In this document: piece by piece, positions 1-7,910 of the stretch
Layout: each line of letters begins with the position of its first letter
How positions within the stretch are numbered: position 1 is the stretch's first letter
NCBI GenBank assembly: GCA_002345215.1
Contig: DDVH01000038.1
Coordinates: forward strand, 13,131 to 38,495
DNA length: 25,365 bases
Reading direction: 5' to 3'
From: Anaerolineales bacterium UBA2317
Lineage (GTDB): Bacteria; Chloroflexota; Anaerolineae; Anaerolineales; Villigracilaceae
The notes under the pieces: generated by a model
Databases searched by the model: none
Seen by the model: the letters and a program-made list of their open reading frames with translations, nothing else
Told to the model about the DNA's origin: nothing
Position numbers and translations under genes: made by a program

Positions 1-200
1 TCAATTTGTTCAGGAGTGATGCCTAACTCTTCTTTGCGCGCATGAATCGTTTTAGAAACCTCTTCAAACCATTTTTCAATTTCCTTTGGCTTGGCTGATT
101 TCTCCATTTTTAAATAGCGGATAAATCCCAACACATCAAATAAGCGCATATCTTCAAGGGTTTCAATTTCTTGCATAATCAATTTTTGTAGGCTATTCAT
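1..200 (-). CDS. Small acidic protein, C-terminus cut off by window edge (antitoxin-like?)
   Basis: The reading frame is open from an ATG at 200 to the window edge, giving 66 residues that begin MNSLQKLIMQEIETLEDMRL. An AGGAG at 208-212 lies 7 bases before the start, so the start is well supported. The sequence is a charged, probably helical N-terminus (amphipathic LQKLIMQEIETL, then LFDVLGFIRYLK) followed by a lysine/glutamate-rich stretch. The pattern of a short helix followed by 'hhhhDFhxxLK' resembles DUF2281-like proteins and antitoxins of type II toxin-antitoxin pairs. That resemblance is weak, and any partner gene would lie outside the window. No function is assigned. Confidence 0.7.
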   Translation of the reverse strand, partial: MNSLQKLIMQEIETLEDMRLFDVLGFIRYLKMEKSAKPKEIEKWFEEVSKTIHARKEELGITPEQI

Positions 201-275
201 AAGTGAACTCCTGCTTTGATTATTATACTGGCACACTCACAGAATCTCGTTGCAGAAAAATAGCATTAAACAAAA

Positions 276-314
276 ATGGCGGGCTAAAACCCGCCATCCA
301 TTTTTATTTTTTGT
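276..314. terminator. Hairpin terminator after the DUF59 gene
   Basis: ATGGCGGG (276-283) pairs with CCCGCCAT (290-297) around a CTAAAA loop. The stem is flanked by T-rich DNA on the right (299-311) and by A-rich DNA on the left, which is T-rich on the minus strand. It sits directly downstream of the minus-strand DUF59 gene and can serve both strands. Confidence 0.75.
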
Positions 315-317
315 AGA

Positions 318-668
318 CTAAGCGTACATACCCCAGTCTAATGCCGAGGGGTCTTCCATCATAGAGAAATCCCACATTTCCATGCCCATTTCGATAGTAA
401 CAGGCATGTTCAAGCCTTCAACTGCTTTGGCTTTGGTCATTTCAATCATGGCTGGTCCATACGGGCAAAACGGTGTGGTCAGAATCATTTTGATTCGTGC
501 CATGTTGTTTTCAATGATGACATCTCGAATCAAACCTAATTGAATAATGGTCATACCAATTTCAGGGTCAACGACTTCGCCGAGTTTTTCACGCGCTGAT
601 TTGACCATGTCTGGGTGAGTGGAGTGGATTGTCCACTGAATTTCTTTGATTTCAGATTCTTCGCTCAT
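318..668 (-). CDS. DUF59/MIP18-family iron-sulfur assembly protein (SufT-like)
   Basis: This 116-residue protein belongs to the DUF59 (MIP18/PaaD/SufT) family, whose members help mature or insert Fe-S clusters in the cytoplasm. The diagnostic motif VVDPEIGMTIIQLGLI lies at about residues 32-47. It is followed by the conserved TTPFCPYGP segment (about 64-72) with the single conserved cysteine thought to be functional in the family. The length is typical. A GAGG lies just before the ATG at 668. The gene starts 10 bases after the stop of the SufR-like regulator gene, so the two form an operon. That pairing supports a role in Fe-S homeostasis, but the exact step is inferred. Confidence 0.85.
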   Translation of the reverse strand: MSEESEIKEIQWTIHSTHPDMVKSAREKLGEVVDPEIGMTIIQLGLIRDVIIENNMARIKMILTTPFCPYGPAMIEMTKAKAVEGLNMPVTIEMGMEMWDFSMMEDPSALDWGMYA

Positions 669-678
669 AGTTCCTCTT

Positions 679-1299
679 TTACTTATTTTTTGACTGTTGT
701 ACTACATACGTACAATGGGCACTGCCATCTAAAATACATTGCACTCTATTCACTGGCAATGCCAACATTTTGGAAATTAACGTTTGGTCAACGGTACAAA
801 CTTCTGGATGTGCAATTCCAATTTGATAATACGGGCAAGAAATTTCGTGAATTTGATAGGAATCGTCTTTCTTTTCCCATTCCACTGTAAACCCTTCTTG
901 CGCCAACAAATCTTTGACGAAGTCTAAGCGTGCTTCCATACTTAGTCCCTTCACATCATTTGCATATTGGCTGACTAAATCTTCTGCAATCTGCCCGAAG
1001 AGTTGGCTGACTGCCGGCGCGGGCAAAGTCTCTTTCATCTGCGCAATGAGGCGGTTTGTCAATCTTAAATAACGCGTGGGGAAACGTTCCATGCCTTCAC
1101 TAGTTAAAAGGTAAACCAAGCGCGGGCGACCAACTCCATGACGTTCTTCTTGCGCCTCAACCAACCCTTCCATTTGTAAATTGGTAAGATGATGCCGCAC
1201 AGAAATTGGATTGATCCCCACCGCCTCTGCCATTTCGTTGATAGTTGATTTGGGCTTCTTCAACAGGGTTTGTAAAATCTTATCTCGCGTAGACTTCAT
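679..1299 (-). CDS. SufR-like winged-helix regulator with C-terminal cysteine cluster
   Basis: An ArsR/DeoR-type winged helix-turn-helix occupies about residues 3-70 (STINEMAEAVGINPISVRHH, then GVGRPRLVYLLT). The C-terminal half carries four cysteines, C155, C168, C188 and C196 counted from the chosen start, in the frame ISCPYY...HPEVC...VQCILDGSAHC. This layout matches SufR-type regulators, which bind an Fe-S cluster and repress Fe-S assembly genes. The Met at 1299 is preferred to the upstream Met at 1335. The upstream Met lies in the -35 box of a near-consensus promoter whose start point falls at or next to 1299, so the mRNA would be leaderless. It is co-transcribed with the DUF59 gene. The family call is firm; Fe-S sensing is inferred. 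Confidence 0.85.
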   Translation of the reverse strand: MKSTRDKILQTLLKKPKSTINEMAEAVGINPISVRHHLTNLQMEGLVEAQEERHGVGRPRLVYLLTSEGMERFPTRYLRLTNRLIAQMKETLPAPAVSQLFGQIAEDLVSQYANDVKGLSMEARLDFVKDLLAQEGFTVEWEKKDDSYQIHEISCPYYQIGIAHPEVCTVDQTLISKMLALPVNRVQCILDGSAHCTYVVQQSKNK

Positions 1300-1306
1300 G
1301 GAAATC

Positions 1307-1335
1307 AGTATACTTGTGTGAGAAGAAGATGTCAA
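1307..1335 (-). promoter_or_regulatory. Near-consensus promoter of the SufR-like/DUF59 operon, leaderless
   Basis: On the minus strand a perfect -35 TTGACA (1330-1335) and a -10 TATACT (1307-1312) are separated by 17 bases. Seven bases separate the -10 from the ATG at 1299, so transcription should start at about 1300-1299. The -10 lies inside the 8-bp palindrome AGTATACT, and a similar AGTATATT lies just upstream of the -35. These are possible autoregulatory operator halves. Confidence 0.8.
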
Positions 1336-1432
1336 TATACTAGATAAATATCATAAAAATTGGCGAATCTTTTTCATAAATTATATAAACTTTTAACTTA
1401 AATTTTTGTGAACAGCATAAACTTCCTTCGGG

Positions 1433-1452
1433 TATAATATCCTCTTTGGAGG
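1433..1452 (+). promoter_or_regulatory. -10 box and ribosome binding site of the MBL-fold gene
   Basis: A perfect TATAAT lies at 1433-1438 and a GGAGG at 1448-1452, 10 bases before the ATG at 1463. No convincing -35 was found at 16-18 bases upstream; the nearest candidate, TTGTGA at 1406-1411, is 21 bases away. Confidence 0.55.
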
Positions 1453-1462
1453 CACTACGTAA

Positions 1463-2104
1463 ATGGAAATTACTTGGTACGGACATTCTTGTTTTCGATT
1501 AACTGAACGAAATTATGCAACTGTCGTCACTGACCCGTTTGACCATAAAAAAGTTGGGTACGATGCGTTGAAACTCAAAGCAGAAATTGTGACGGTGAGT
1601 CACGATGCGCCGGGGCATAGCAATGTGGATGCTGTTAAAGGCACAACTCATACAATTACCGGTGCAGGTGAATTTGAAATTGGTGGTGTCTTCATCACAG
1701 CGGTTCAAACAAATAGCAAAAAAGGCAAAGACAAAATTCGCAATACATTATATGTATTTGATTACGACGGTATCACTGTTGCTCACTTAGGCGATTTGCA
1801 AGAAGTCCCAACTCAAAGTGAAGTAGAGGCTTTGGGTACAGTCAACGTGCTTCTCATCCCGGTTGGAGGCGGAAGTAGTTTGAATGCCGCAAAAGCATCT
1901 GAAGTGGTCAGTCTTATTGAACCAAATATCGTTATCCCAATGCATTATTCAACACCTGCCACAAAAGTAAGTTTAGATTCGTTAAACAAATTTCTCAAAG
2001 AAATGGGTTTAGGCAAAACCGAATCGCAACCTTCGTTAAAAGTAACACGCTCTGGTTTGCCGGATGAAACCAAAGTTGTTGTTTTAGATTATCAAAAAGG
2101 ATAA
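1463..2104 (+). CDS. MBL-fold metal-dependent hydrolase (UlaG-like, Lactamase_B_3)
   Basis: The 213-residue protein opens with MEITWYGHSCFRL, the hallmark N-terminus of the UlaG-like/Lactamase_B_3 branch of metallo-beta-lactamase-fold hydrolases. Further conserved blocks are VVTDPF (about 22-27), VSHDAPGHSN (about 46-55), GAGEFEIGG (about 68-76), HLGDLQ (about 108-113), LLIPVGGGSSLN (about 130-141) and IPMHYSTP (about 158-165). The usual metal motif HxHxDH is reduced to H-D-A-P-G-H, so one ligand position differs from the textbook enzyme. This is frequent in this branch, whose substrates are mostly unknown. A strong GGAGG precedes it. The next gene starts one base after its stop, indicating co-transcription. 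Confidence 0.85.
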   Translation: MEITWYGHSCFRLTERNYATVVTDPFDHKKVGYDALKLKAEIVTVSHDAPGHSNVDAVKGTTHTITGAGEFEIGGVFITAVQTNSKKGKDKIRNTLYVFDYDGITVAHLGDLQEVPTQSEVEALGTVNVLLIPVGGGSSLNAAKASEVVSLIEPNIVIPMHYSTPATKVSLDSLNKFLKEMGLGKTESQPSLKVTRSGLPDETKVVVLDYQKG

Positions 2105-2105
2105 C

Positions 2106-2408
2106 ATGCCAGTTAAAGTCATTATGACTTGGGATATCGCCGCAGAACGCGACCAAGAATATTTTGAATTTATCATCGGTGAATTTGTGCCCGGTGTGCA
2201 AAGGCTTGGCTTGCAACCTTCTGAAGCGTGGGCAACTTTATATGGCGCGTATCCACAAATTCAAGTGGGCTTGCTGGCTTCAAATGCGGCACAAGCACGC
2301 GAGATTCTTGCTTCAAACGATTGGACGCTTTTACAAGAACGCTTATTTGGTTACGTAAAAAATTATTCTCACAAAATTGTACAAGTGCGAACAGGTTTTC
2401 AATTTTAA
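2106..2408 (+). CDS. Small conserved protein of unknown function
   Basis: A 100-residue cytoplasmic protein without signal peptide or membrane segment, starting MPVKVIMTWDIAAERDQEYF. The ATG is one base after the MBL-fold stop, so translation is probably coupled. The alternation of a strand (VKVIMTWDI), a helix (ERDQEYFEFIIGEF), a strand (QVGLLASN), and a helix (QAREILASNDWTLLQERLFGYV) suggests a ferredoxin-like or dimeric alpha-beta barrel fold. That is structural inference only. No catalytic motif was recognised. Confidence 0.75.
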   Translation: MPVKVIMTWDIAAERDQEYFEFIIGEFVPGVQRLGLQPSEAWATLYGAYPQIQVGLLASNAAQAREILASNDWTLLQERLFGYVKNYSHKIVQVRTGFQF

Positions 2409-2417
2409 ATATAACGC

Positions 2418-4859
2418 ATGAAAAATAATTTCTCCAAATATTGGCCGTGGTTTTTCTTTGCCGCGGCTTTTCAGTCTGTAATTGCCATCGTTTCACTTTT
2501 ATCCATTCCATCCGAAAGCGGGCTTTCTATTGCGCGGATTGGTTTGCTTGGAGTTTTGTCGGTTTTCTTTTTTGTTGGAATTTATTTTGGATTCATCTCC
2601 CGCAAAGATTCATCAGCATTTGATAAATTTGCAAACACCTCAACGATTCTTCTCTCCGCGCTTCTTACTTTAATTTCAGGTTGGTCATTGTTCCTGTTAC
2701 GGTATCTCAACCCTGAACAGTTACTTCCATATTACGAACGTTTGAGTCCATTGCTTTGGTATCTTTTGGTTATCAATTTACAAGCAGTTTTATTTTTATT
2801 ACTCGTCAAAAATGGATTTCACCCAAAAGAACTTTCAAAACAAAACTTCATCCCAGCCCTCATTGCTTTCTGCCTTCTGCTTTCTGTCTTCTTATTTGTT
2901 GCCATCACCAAAATCGGTATCACACCTGATACGGGCTACTGGGGTGAACCGGGCGTTCCAATTCAAGGCTGGCATTTTGTCATTGCAATTTTGCTTGGCT
3001 TAATTATCTTTCTTCTTTCCTCTTTCCTCTTTTCACAATTAAATTACGCATCACGCATCACGAATTATCTTTTACCAATCACCATTTATCTAACCGCCTG
3101 TATTCTGTGGGTGAGTGTGCCACTAGAAACGCTTGCCAATAGTTTCTATGCGCCTGCTTCTCAGCCTCTAAATATTCCACTCCCGTATTCTGATGCAGGC
3201 TTTTATGATTTTTCCTCACAAAGTTTGTTAATCGGCACAGGTTACTTTGGCGGAATCCCACCTCGACCTTTGTATGTGACCTTTCTCGCATTTTTGCATT
3301 TACTTTTTGACCAAGATTATGCAATGATTATGAACGCCCAATCTTGCATTCTGGCATTGTTCCCTGTAGCACTTTATTTTCTTGGAAAAAAAGTTCACTC
3401 CCCAGCCGCAGGTGTGACAGTTGCCTTGTTTGCTATTTTCCGTGAATATACAAGTTTATGGATTGCATCCAATACACGAGTTGCCAATTCAAAAATATTT
3501 ATCACAGACTTACCAACCGCATTCTCTATTGTAGTGATTTGTTTTGTTGTAATTTGGTGGTTAGAAAATCGAAACTTAAAATCCACATTGATAGCAGGTG
3601 GCGCATTTGGATTAATGTTATTGTTCCGCACCCAATCCACAATGACATTGCCAGCCTTATTTTTATTGGTTTTATTTGTTCTACAGCTCAAGTGGGCAGA
3701 ATGGATTAAGACTGGCATTATTTTTGCAATTGGTGTGTTTGTTTCAGTCATTCCATGGTTAACGCATAATTACACAATTTCAGGTCAATTTTCTTTTGAC
3801 GATCCAAAACAAGTTGCAGTGATTTATAGTCAATATTCGTTTACAGGGAATTTAGACATTAATCAATTCAACCCCGAAACAGACAGTGTGCGAGAAAGAG
3901 TTATTTCCTTCACGCTAGAAAACCCAGTCTTTGTTGCAAATTTTATAACTTCCCATTTCTTGAACACTGAAATCGGCGGCTTGTTAGCACTGCCATTAAT
4001 CAAACCATTTAATGGTTTACAAGAACCTGTAAATTTATATTGGATGGAATGGAACGGTTCATTAGAATGGTACAACTTAATTCTGATTCTTATTTATCTG
4101 TCTATCATTGCTATCGGATTTGGCATAGCATGGAAAAAACTAGGCTGGCTCGGATTAATTCCATTGGCATTTAATCTCGGCTATGCCATGTCTAATGGCA
4201 TAGCGCGTTTTTCTAGTTGGCGTTACAACCTGCCAGTTGATTGGGTCTTTTATTTTTATTTTGCTATTGGATTAATTGAATTGTTCTCTATTGTTGCAAA
4301 TTTGTTTGGTAAAAAACTTATTGAGCCAAACAAAAAGTCGTTTGAAATTAAAAATATTTCACTTCGCGAATTTCGCCCCCAGTATATTTTTATAGTGCTT
4401 GCATTTATGTTTATAGGTTCAACGCCGTGGCTTGCAAAAGGAATCGCTGAACCACGTTACACTGCTTCACAAAATGATTTAATTGCTCAGTTGGAGTCTA
4501 ATGGATATAACAGAGTGGAGATTGAATCATTTCTCTCACAACCAAATGCCCTAATCATTGAAGGGCGTTTGTTGTATCCTCGTTTTTATAGGCGTACCGA
4601 AGGGCTTTCATCCACAAATCCGTGGCCCGCTTATGCAGTTAAAGATTTTGCACGTCTTAGTTTCCTCGTTATCAACGAAAACAGATATGATGTGATTTTC
4701 CCCACACGTGAAATTTATAATTTTCAACAAGGTGCAGATGTGATTGTATTGGCTTGCCAATTTGATAACGTATTTTATGCCCGCGTTGTTAATTTTGGAA
4801 ATCAAAATTTCCAAAGTGCACCGCTTACTGATGACTGCTCACTAATCACTGACAACTGA
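2418..4859 (+). CDS. Large polytopic membrane protein, GT-C-type glycosyltransferase-like
   Basis: This 813-residue protein has many hydrophobic segments from residue 9 to about 680 and a soluble C-terminal domain. A luminal-type loop at about 256-264 reads PYSDAGFYD. An acidic pair in the first large loop is typical of GT-C glycosyltransferases (PMT/ArnT/DPM-dependent), which move sugars from lipid carriers. A further EN-containing helix boundary and the FREYTSLWIASNTR block (about 341-354) fit the same fold. It follows the small protein gene by 9 bases, and mutY starts one base after its stop. Three stretches of the coding DNA (2865-2892, 3009-3063, 4827-4859) consist of 7-base tandem repeats, and the last forms the C-terminal ten residues and stop. 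Substrate unknown. Confidence 0.75.
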   Translation: MKNNFSKYWPWFFFAAAFQSVIAIVSLLSIPSESGLSIARIGLLGVLSVFFFVGIYFGFISRKDSSAFDKFANTSTILLSALLTLISGWSLFLLRYLNPEQLLPYYERLSPLLWYLLVINLQAVLFLLLVKNGFHPKELSKQNFIPALIAFCLLLSVFLFVAITKIGITPDTGYWGEPGVPIQGWHFVIAILLGLIIFLLSSFLFSQLNYASRITNYLLPITIYLTACILWVSVPLETLANSFYAPASQPLNIPLPYSDAGFYDFSSQSLLIGTGYFGGIPPRPLYVTFLAFLHLLFDQDYAMIMNAQSCILALFPVALYFLGKKVHSPAAGVTVALFAIFREYTSLWIASNTRVANSKIFITDLPTAFSIVVICFVVIWWLENRNLKSTLIAGGAFGLMLLFRTQSTMTLPALFLLVLFVLQLKWAEWIKTGIIFAIGVFVSVIPWLTHNYTISGQFSFDDPKQVAVIYSQYSFTGNLDINQFNPETDSVRERVISFTLENPVFVANFITSHFLNTEIGGLLALPLIKPFNGLQEPVNLYWMEWNGSLEWYNLILILIYLSIIAIGFGIAWKKLGWLGLIPLAFNLGYAMSNGIARFSSWRYNLPVDWVFYFYFAIGLIELFSIVANLFGKKLIEPNKKSFEIKNISLREFRPQYIFIVLAFMFIGSTPWLAKGIAEPRYTASQNDLIAQLESNGYNRVEIESFLSQPNALIIEGRLLYPRFYRRTEGLSSTNPWPAYAVKDFARLSFLVINENRYDVIFPTREIYNFQQGADVIVLACQFDNVFYARVVNFGNQNFQSAPLTDDCSLITDN
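2865..2892 (+). repeat. Heptanucleotide tandem repeat, GCYTTCT type, in the GT-C gene
   Basis: Four consecutive 7-mers: GCTTTCT, GCCTTCT, GCTTTCT, GTCTTCT. They encode part of a hydrophobic helix (residues about 150-159). The unit resembles the CTTCTGC short tandem repeats known from filamentous cyanobacteria. Confidence 0.8.
3009..3063 (+). repeat. Two adjoining heptanucleotide tandem repeats, TTTCCTC and ATYACGM types
   Basis: Units at 3009-3036 are TTTCTTC, TTTCCTC, TTTCCTC, TTTTCAC. After a 6-base gap, units at 3043-3063 are ATTACGC, ATCACGC, ATCACGA, followed by ATTATC. They encode residues about 198-216 of the GT-C-like protein. Confidence 0.8.
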
Positions 4860-4860
4860 A
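4827..4860 (+). repeat. Heptanucleotide tandem repeat, ACTGATG type, forming the 3' end of the GT-C gene
   Basis: Units are ACTGATG, ACTGCTC, ACTAATC, ACTGACA, then ACTGAA. The stop codon TGA (4857-4859) belongs to the last partial unit, so the tract supplies the final ten residues. Confidence 0.8.
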
Positions 4861-5895
4861 ATGTCCCGCCTCTCTACTAGACTGTTGAACTGGTACAACA
4901 TCCACAAGCGGATTCTTCCGTGGAGAGACCATCCAGATCCGTATGCAGTGTGGGTTTCTGAAATTATGCTTCAACAAACACGTGTAGAGACAGTCATCCC
5001 ATATTTTGAAAAATGGATGAAATTATTTCCAAATATAAAAAAGTTAGCAAAAGCAGATGAGCAAGATGTATTAAACGCGTGGGAAGGATTAGGATATTAC
5101 AGCCGTGCTAGAAATTTGCATAAAGCCGCAAAAATTGTTGCTGAAAAATTTAATGGTGAGTTACCTCGTAACTTAGAAGATTTACAAAGTTTACCGGGTA
5201 TTGGAAAATATACAGTTGGCGCAATTGCTTCTATGGCGTTTGGAATAGATGAAGCAACGCTTGATGGAAACTTACGCCGCGTCTTTTCTCGTTTATTTGA
5301 TGTAAAAGAATTTGCTGATTCACCAGCAGGTGAAAAAATATTGTGGGGATTTGCTAGAGAAAATTTGCCCAAAGGCAAAGCAGGTGACTATAACCAAGCA
5401 TTGATGGATGTAGGCGCGACAATTTGTTTGCCAAAAAATCCGCGTTGTTTGTTATGCCCTTTGATGGAAATATGCGAAGCAAGAAAAAATGGAACGCAAG
5501 AATTACGTCCTGTGCTAAAGCCGAAAAAAGAATCGCCACATTATGTTCAAGTAGCGGCTGTGATTATAAAAAATGGAAAGGTTTTATTAAGTCAACGCCC
5601 AGCAGATGGGTTGTTGGGGAATATGTGGGAATTTCCGAATGCGAGAGTGGAAGCAGACCCTGCTAAGGAGTTAGTCAAAAGCCTAAAAGCACAGACCAAG
5701 ATTCAGGTCAAGAAAAAAGAGGCGTTGGGAATTGTGACTCATGCTTACACTCATTTCAAAGTCACAGAATATGTCTTTATCTGTGACGCTGTTTCAATTC
5801 CAAAAGATAAAAATTTGAAGTGGGTAAAGATAGATGAGTTGGAAAATTATCCGATGGGAAAAATTGATAGGCAGATTGCACAAAAAATAAAATGA
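4861..5895 (+). CDS. mutY: A/G-specific adenine DNA glycosylase MutY
   Basis: MutY removes adenine mispaired with 8-oxoguanine in base excision repair. The 344-residue protein has the HhH-GPD catalytic core with SEIMLQQTRVETVIPYFEKW (catalytic Glu34), the helix-hairpin-helix LPGIGKYTVGAIAS (111-124) and LDGNLRRV (catalytic Asp135). The [4Fe-4S] loop is Cys189-x6-Cys196-x2-Cys199-x5-Cys205. The C-terminal part (from about 226) is the NUDIX-like domain that recognises 8-oxoG, beginning VQVAAVIIKNGKVLLSQRP. Length and all key residues are as expected. The ATG is one base after the preceding stop, with no separate ribosome binding site, so translation is probably coupled. Pairing with the upstream membrane protein gene has no obvious functional meaning. 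Confidence 0.95.
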   Translation: MSRLSTRLLNWYNIHKRILPWRDHPDPYAVWVSEIMLQQTRVETVIPYFEKWMKLFPNIKKLAKADEQDVLNAWEGLGYYSRARNLHKAAKIVAEKFNGELPRNLEDLQSLPGIGKYTVGAIASMAFGIDEATLDGNLRRVFSRLFDVKEFADSPAGEKILWGFARENLPKGKAGDYNQALMDVGATICLPKNPRCLLCPLMEICEARKNGTQELRPVLKPKKESPHYVQVAAVIIKNGKVLLSQRPADGLLGNMWEFPNARVEADPAKELVKSLKAQTKIQVKKKEALGIVTHAYTHFKVTEYVFICDAVSIPKDKNLKWVKIDELENYPMGKIDRQIAQKIK

Positions 5896-5915
5896 CCGTC
5901 TCAGACGGTCATTTT
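5889..5915. terminator. Bidirectional terminator between mutY and rnj
   Basis: AAAATGACCGTC (5889-5900) is exactly complementary to GACGGTCATTTT (5904-5915), and T5901 can pair with A5903. A-rich and T-rich arms on both sides make it usable in both directions between the convergent genes. Confidence 0.9.
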
Positions 5916-5917
5916 AT

Positions 5918-7558
5918 TTATGATTTACTCAATGTCACAAAAATCATTGGGCGGCGTTTGGTTTGTTGATGCAAATAACTTTTGACAGCGCTGATGATAT
6001 CTTTTTCATCATCGAAGCCATCATCATGGATAAGATTGTTGACAAGTTCTTGCACGTCAGGCAGAAGCGTTTCGGCATCTTCTGGTGAAACAAAGCCGCG
6101 CGTGATAATTTCTGGTTCTTGTAATAAACGACCTGTTAATTTATCAAGGCTGATATCAATTAACATAATGCCGTTACGCGCCAATTGACTGCGTTCTTTC
6201 ATTACACCAAGGTCAATATCACCAATTGATTCGCCTGTGACGAATACATAATCGCCGGGGATTCTCTCACCGAGTAAAACTTTGTTTCCAACCAATTCAA
6301 CCACCTGACCATTTTCAACCACGATTGTATTTTCAGCTGGAATGCCAAGTTCTTGAGCCAGTTCAGCATGGCGCATGAGTTGACGCAACTCACCATGAAT
6401 GGGCATAAAATGTTTGGGTCTGACCAAATTGATTAATAATTTTTGTTCTTCTTGCGCGGCGTGACCTGACACATGAATGGGAGCAATGCCATCGTGAATA
6501 ACTTTTGCGCCTCTTCTTAATAGACGATTGATCGTTTTACTGATAGTTTCTTCGTTACCCGGAATTGGGTGTGACGACAATACAATCGTATCACCTGCTT
6601 TCAAATCAAATTGGCGATTCGTGCCAGCCGATAAACGACCAACAATAGATGAAGGTTCGCCTTGTGAGCCTGTGCCCATAATTACAACTTTATGGTCTTG
6701 CATTTTTTGTGCTTGGTCAATGGGTACAACCAACTCATCAGGAATTTCAAGATAACCCATTTTGCGAGCAACTTTGACGTTATCCACCATGCTTGTACCG
6801 GCGAATGCTAATTTTCGTCCGCTTTTTGCGGCGGCATCGGCTACTTGTTGTACGCGCGAAATTAATGAAGCAAAGGTTGCCACAATGACGCGACCTTGTG
6901 CTTCGGCAAAAACTTTATCAAATGCAGGACCAATGACTGATTCGGATGGAGTCCAACCTGGTCTTTCGGCATTGGTGGAATCAGATAACAACAAATCAAC
7001 ACCACGTGTTGCGAACTCAGCTAATTTTGCAAAATCAGTAGTCCAGCCATCTACTGGGGTATGGTCAAATTTGAAGTCGCTCATGTGAACGACAAGACCT
7101 GCTGGGGTTGTAATACCAAGCCCAACCGCGTCCGGAATCGAATGACTCACATGAAAATATTCAACAGTAAATACTCCAATTTTGGATCTTTCACCTGCTT
7201 GTACAGTTTTGAATCGGGCTTTATCAACATTATTTCTTAATAACTTGCCTTCAATTAATCCGCGTGTTAATGGCGTGGCATAAATTGGAACAGGAAAGTC
7301 TTGGATGAAATGTTGAATGGCACCAATATGGTCTTCGTGACCATGTGTAATGACCAATGCCCGTACTTGATTGGCTTTTTTCTTTAAATATTCATAGTCT
7401 GGGATGATGTAATCAACACCCAGCATGTCATTTTTCGGGAACATAATGCCCGCATCAACAACGATGATTTCGCCTGCGAACTCGTAAGCCATCATGTTTT
7501 TTCCCACTTCGCCCAAGCCCCCGAGCGGGATAATCTTTAATTTATTTTTCTTACTCAT
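5918..7558 (-). CDS. rnj: Ribonuclease J
   Basis: RNase J is a zinc-dependent 5'-3' exoribonuclease and endonuclease central to mRNA turnover and rRNA maturation. The 546-residue protein has the usual length. It shows LGGLGEVGKNM at the N-terminus, the metallo-beta-lactamase motif THGHEDHIG (residues 71-79), HMSDFKFDHTP, the beta-CASP region with LLSDSTNAERPG, VIMGTGSQGEPSS and LSSHPIPGNE, then HVSGHAAQEE and MPIHGELRQL. The C-terminal domain follows. A GAGG lies 14 bases before the ATG, so the ribosome binding site is weakly spaced. A small hairpin (ACCGC TTAT GCGGT, 7597-7610) lies in the upstream region. Identification is firm. Confidence 0.95.
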   Translation of the reverse strand: MSKKNKLKIIPLGGLGEVGKNMMAYEFAGEIIVVDAGIMFPKNDMLGVDYIIPDYEYLKKKANQVRALVITHGHEDHIGAIQHFIQDFPVPIYATPLTRGLIEGKLLRNNVDKARFKTVQAGERSKIGVFTVEYFHVSHSIPDAVGLGITTPAGLVVHMSDFKFDHTPVDGWTTDFAKLAEFATRGVDLLLSDSTNAERPGWTPSESVIGPAFDKVFAEAQGRVIVATFASLISRVQQVADAAAKSGRKLAFAGTSMVDNVKVARKMGYLEIPDELVVPIDQAQKMQDHKVVIMGTGSQGEPSSIVGRLSAGTNRQFDLKAGDTIVLSSHPIPGNEETISKTINRLLRRGAKVIHDGIAPIHVSGHAAQEEQKLLINLVRPKHFMPIHGELRQLMRHAELAQELGIPAENTIVVENGQVVELVGNKVLLGERIPGDYVFVTGESIGDIDLGVMKERSQLARNGIMLIDISLDKLTGRLLQEPEIITRGFVSPEDAETLLPDVQELVNNLIHDDGFDDEKDIISAVKSYLHQQTKRRPMIFVTLSKS

Positions 7559-7641
7559 ATAGTTTGTATAAACCTCACTACTTTAAAATTTTTTATACCG
7601 CTTATGCGGTTAAGAGTTAATGTAAAACTTTCAAAATCTAA

Positions 7642-7727
7642 GCCACAGAGGGCACAGAGACCTTAGAGAGTTTTTTGAGGTTCTTAAAAATGTTTTCTCA
7701 GTGAACTCTGTGGCTAAAGAATTTATT
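7642..7727. repeat. Dispersed palindromic repeat, CCACAGAG type, copy 1
   Basis: AGCCACAGAG at the left end is inverted as CTCTGTGGCT at the right end, enclosing GGCACAGAGACC and a T/A-rich middle. A second, shorter copy lies at 25250-25304, so this is a multi-copy intergenic element. Confidence 0.7.
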
Positions 7728-7867
7728 TCCTCAATAACAAAAAATCCTCCGCTGACTTGCTCGCGAAGGAATCGGTACTTTTCAAACTCGATATTTCTCA
7801 AACAAAACTGCACTTTGTGCAGGGAAAGTCAACTTAACGATTTCAAGTATAGCAGGGCGGCGGGGAT

Positions 7868-7904
7868 TTGTCAAAACTCATTTCGCGCAAATGTAAAGTA
7901 AAAT
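7868..7904 (+). promoter_or_regulatory. Possible promoter of the hydrolase-synthetase gene
   Basis: A TAAAAT at 7899-7904 ends 6 bases before the ATG at 7911, which predicts a leaderless mRNA, and there is no Shine-Dalgarno sequence. The best -35-like site, TTGTCA at 7868-7873, is 25 bases upstream and pairs at 17 bases only with the poor ATGTAA at 7891-7896. Confidence 0.35.
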
Positions 7905-7910
7905 TCAGAA

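Larger units (their letters stand above)
7559..7910. other. Intergenic region between divergent rnj and the hydrolase-synthetase gene
   Basis: These 352 bases hold the rnj upstream region, a palindromic CCACAGAG repeat (7642-7727), and a possible plus-strand promoter close to 7911. Short open frames on both strands run through the repeat and have no ribosome binding sites. No RNA gene was recognised. Confidence 0.6.
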
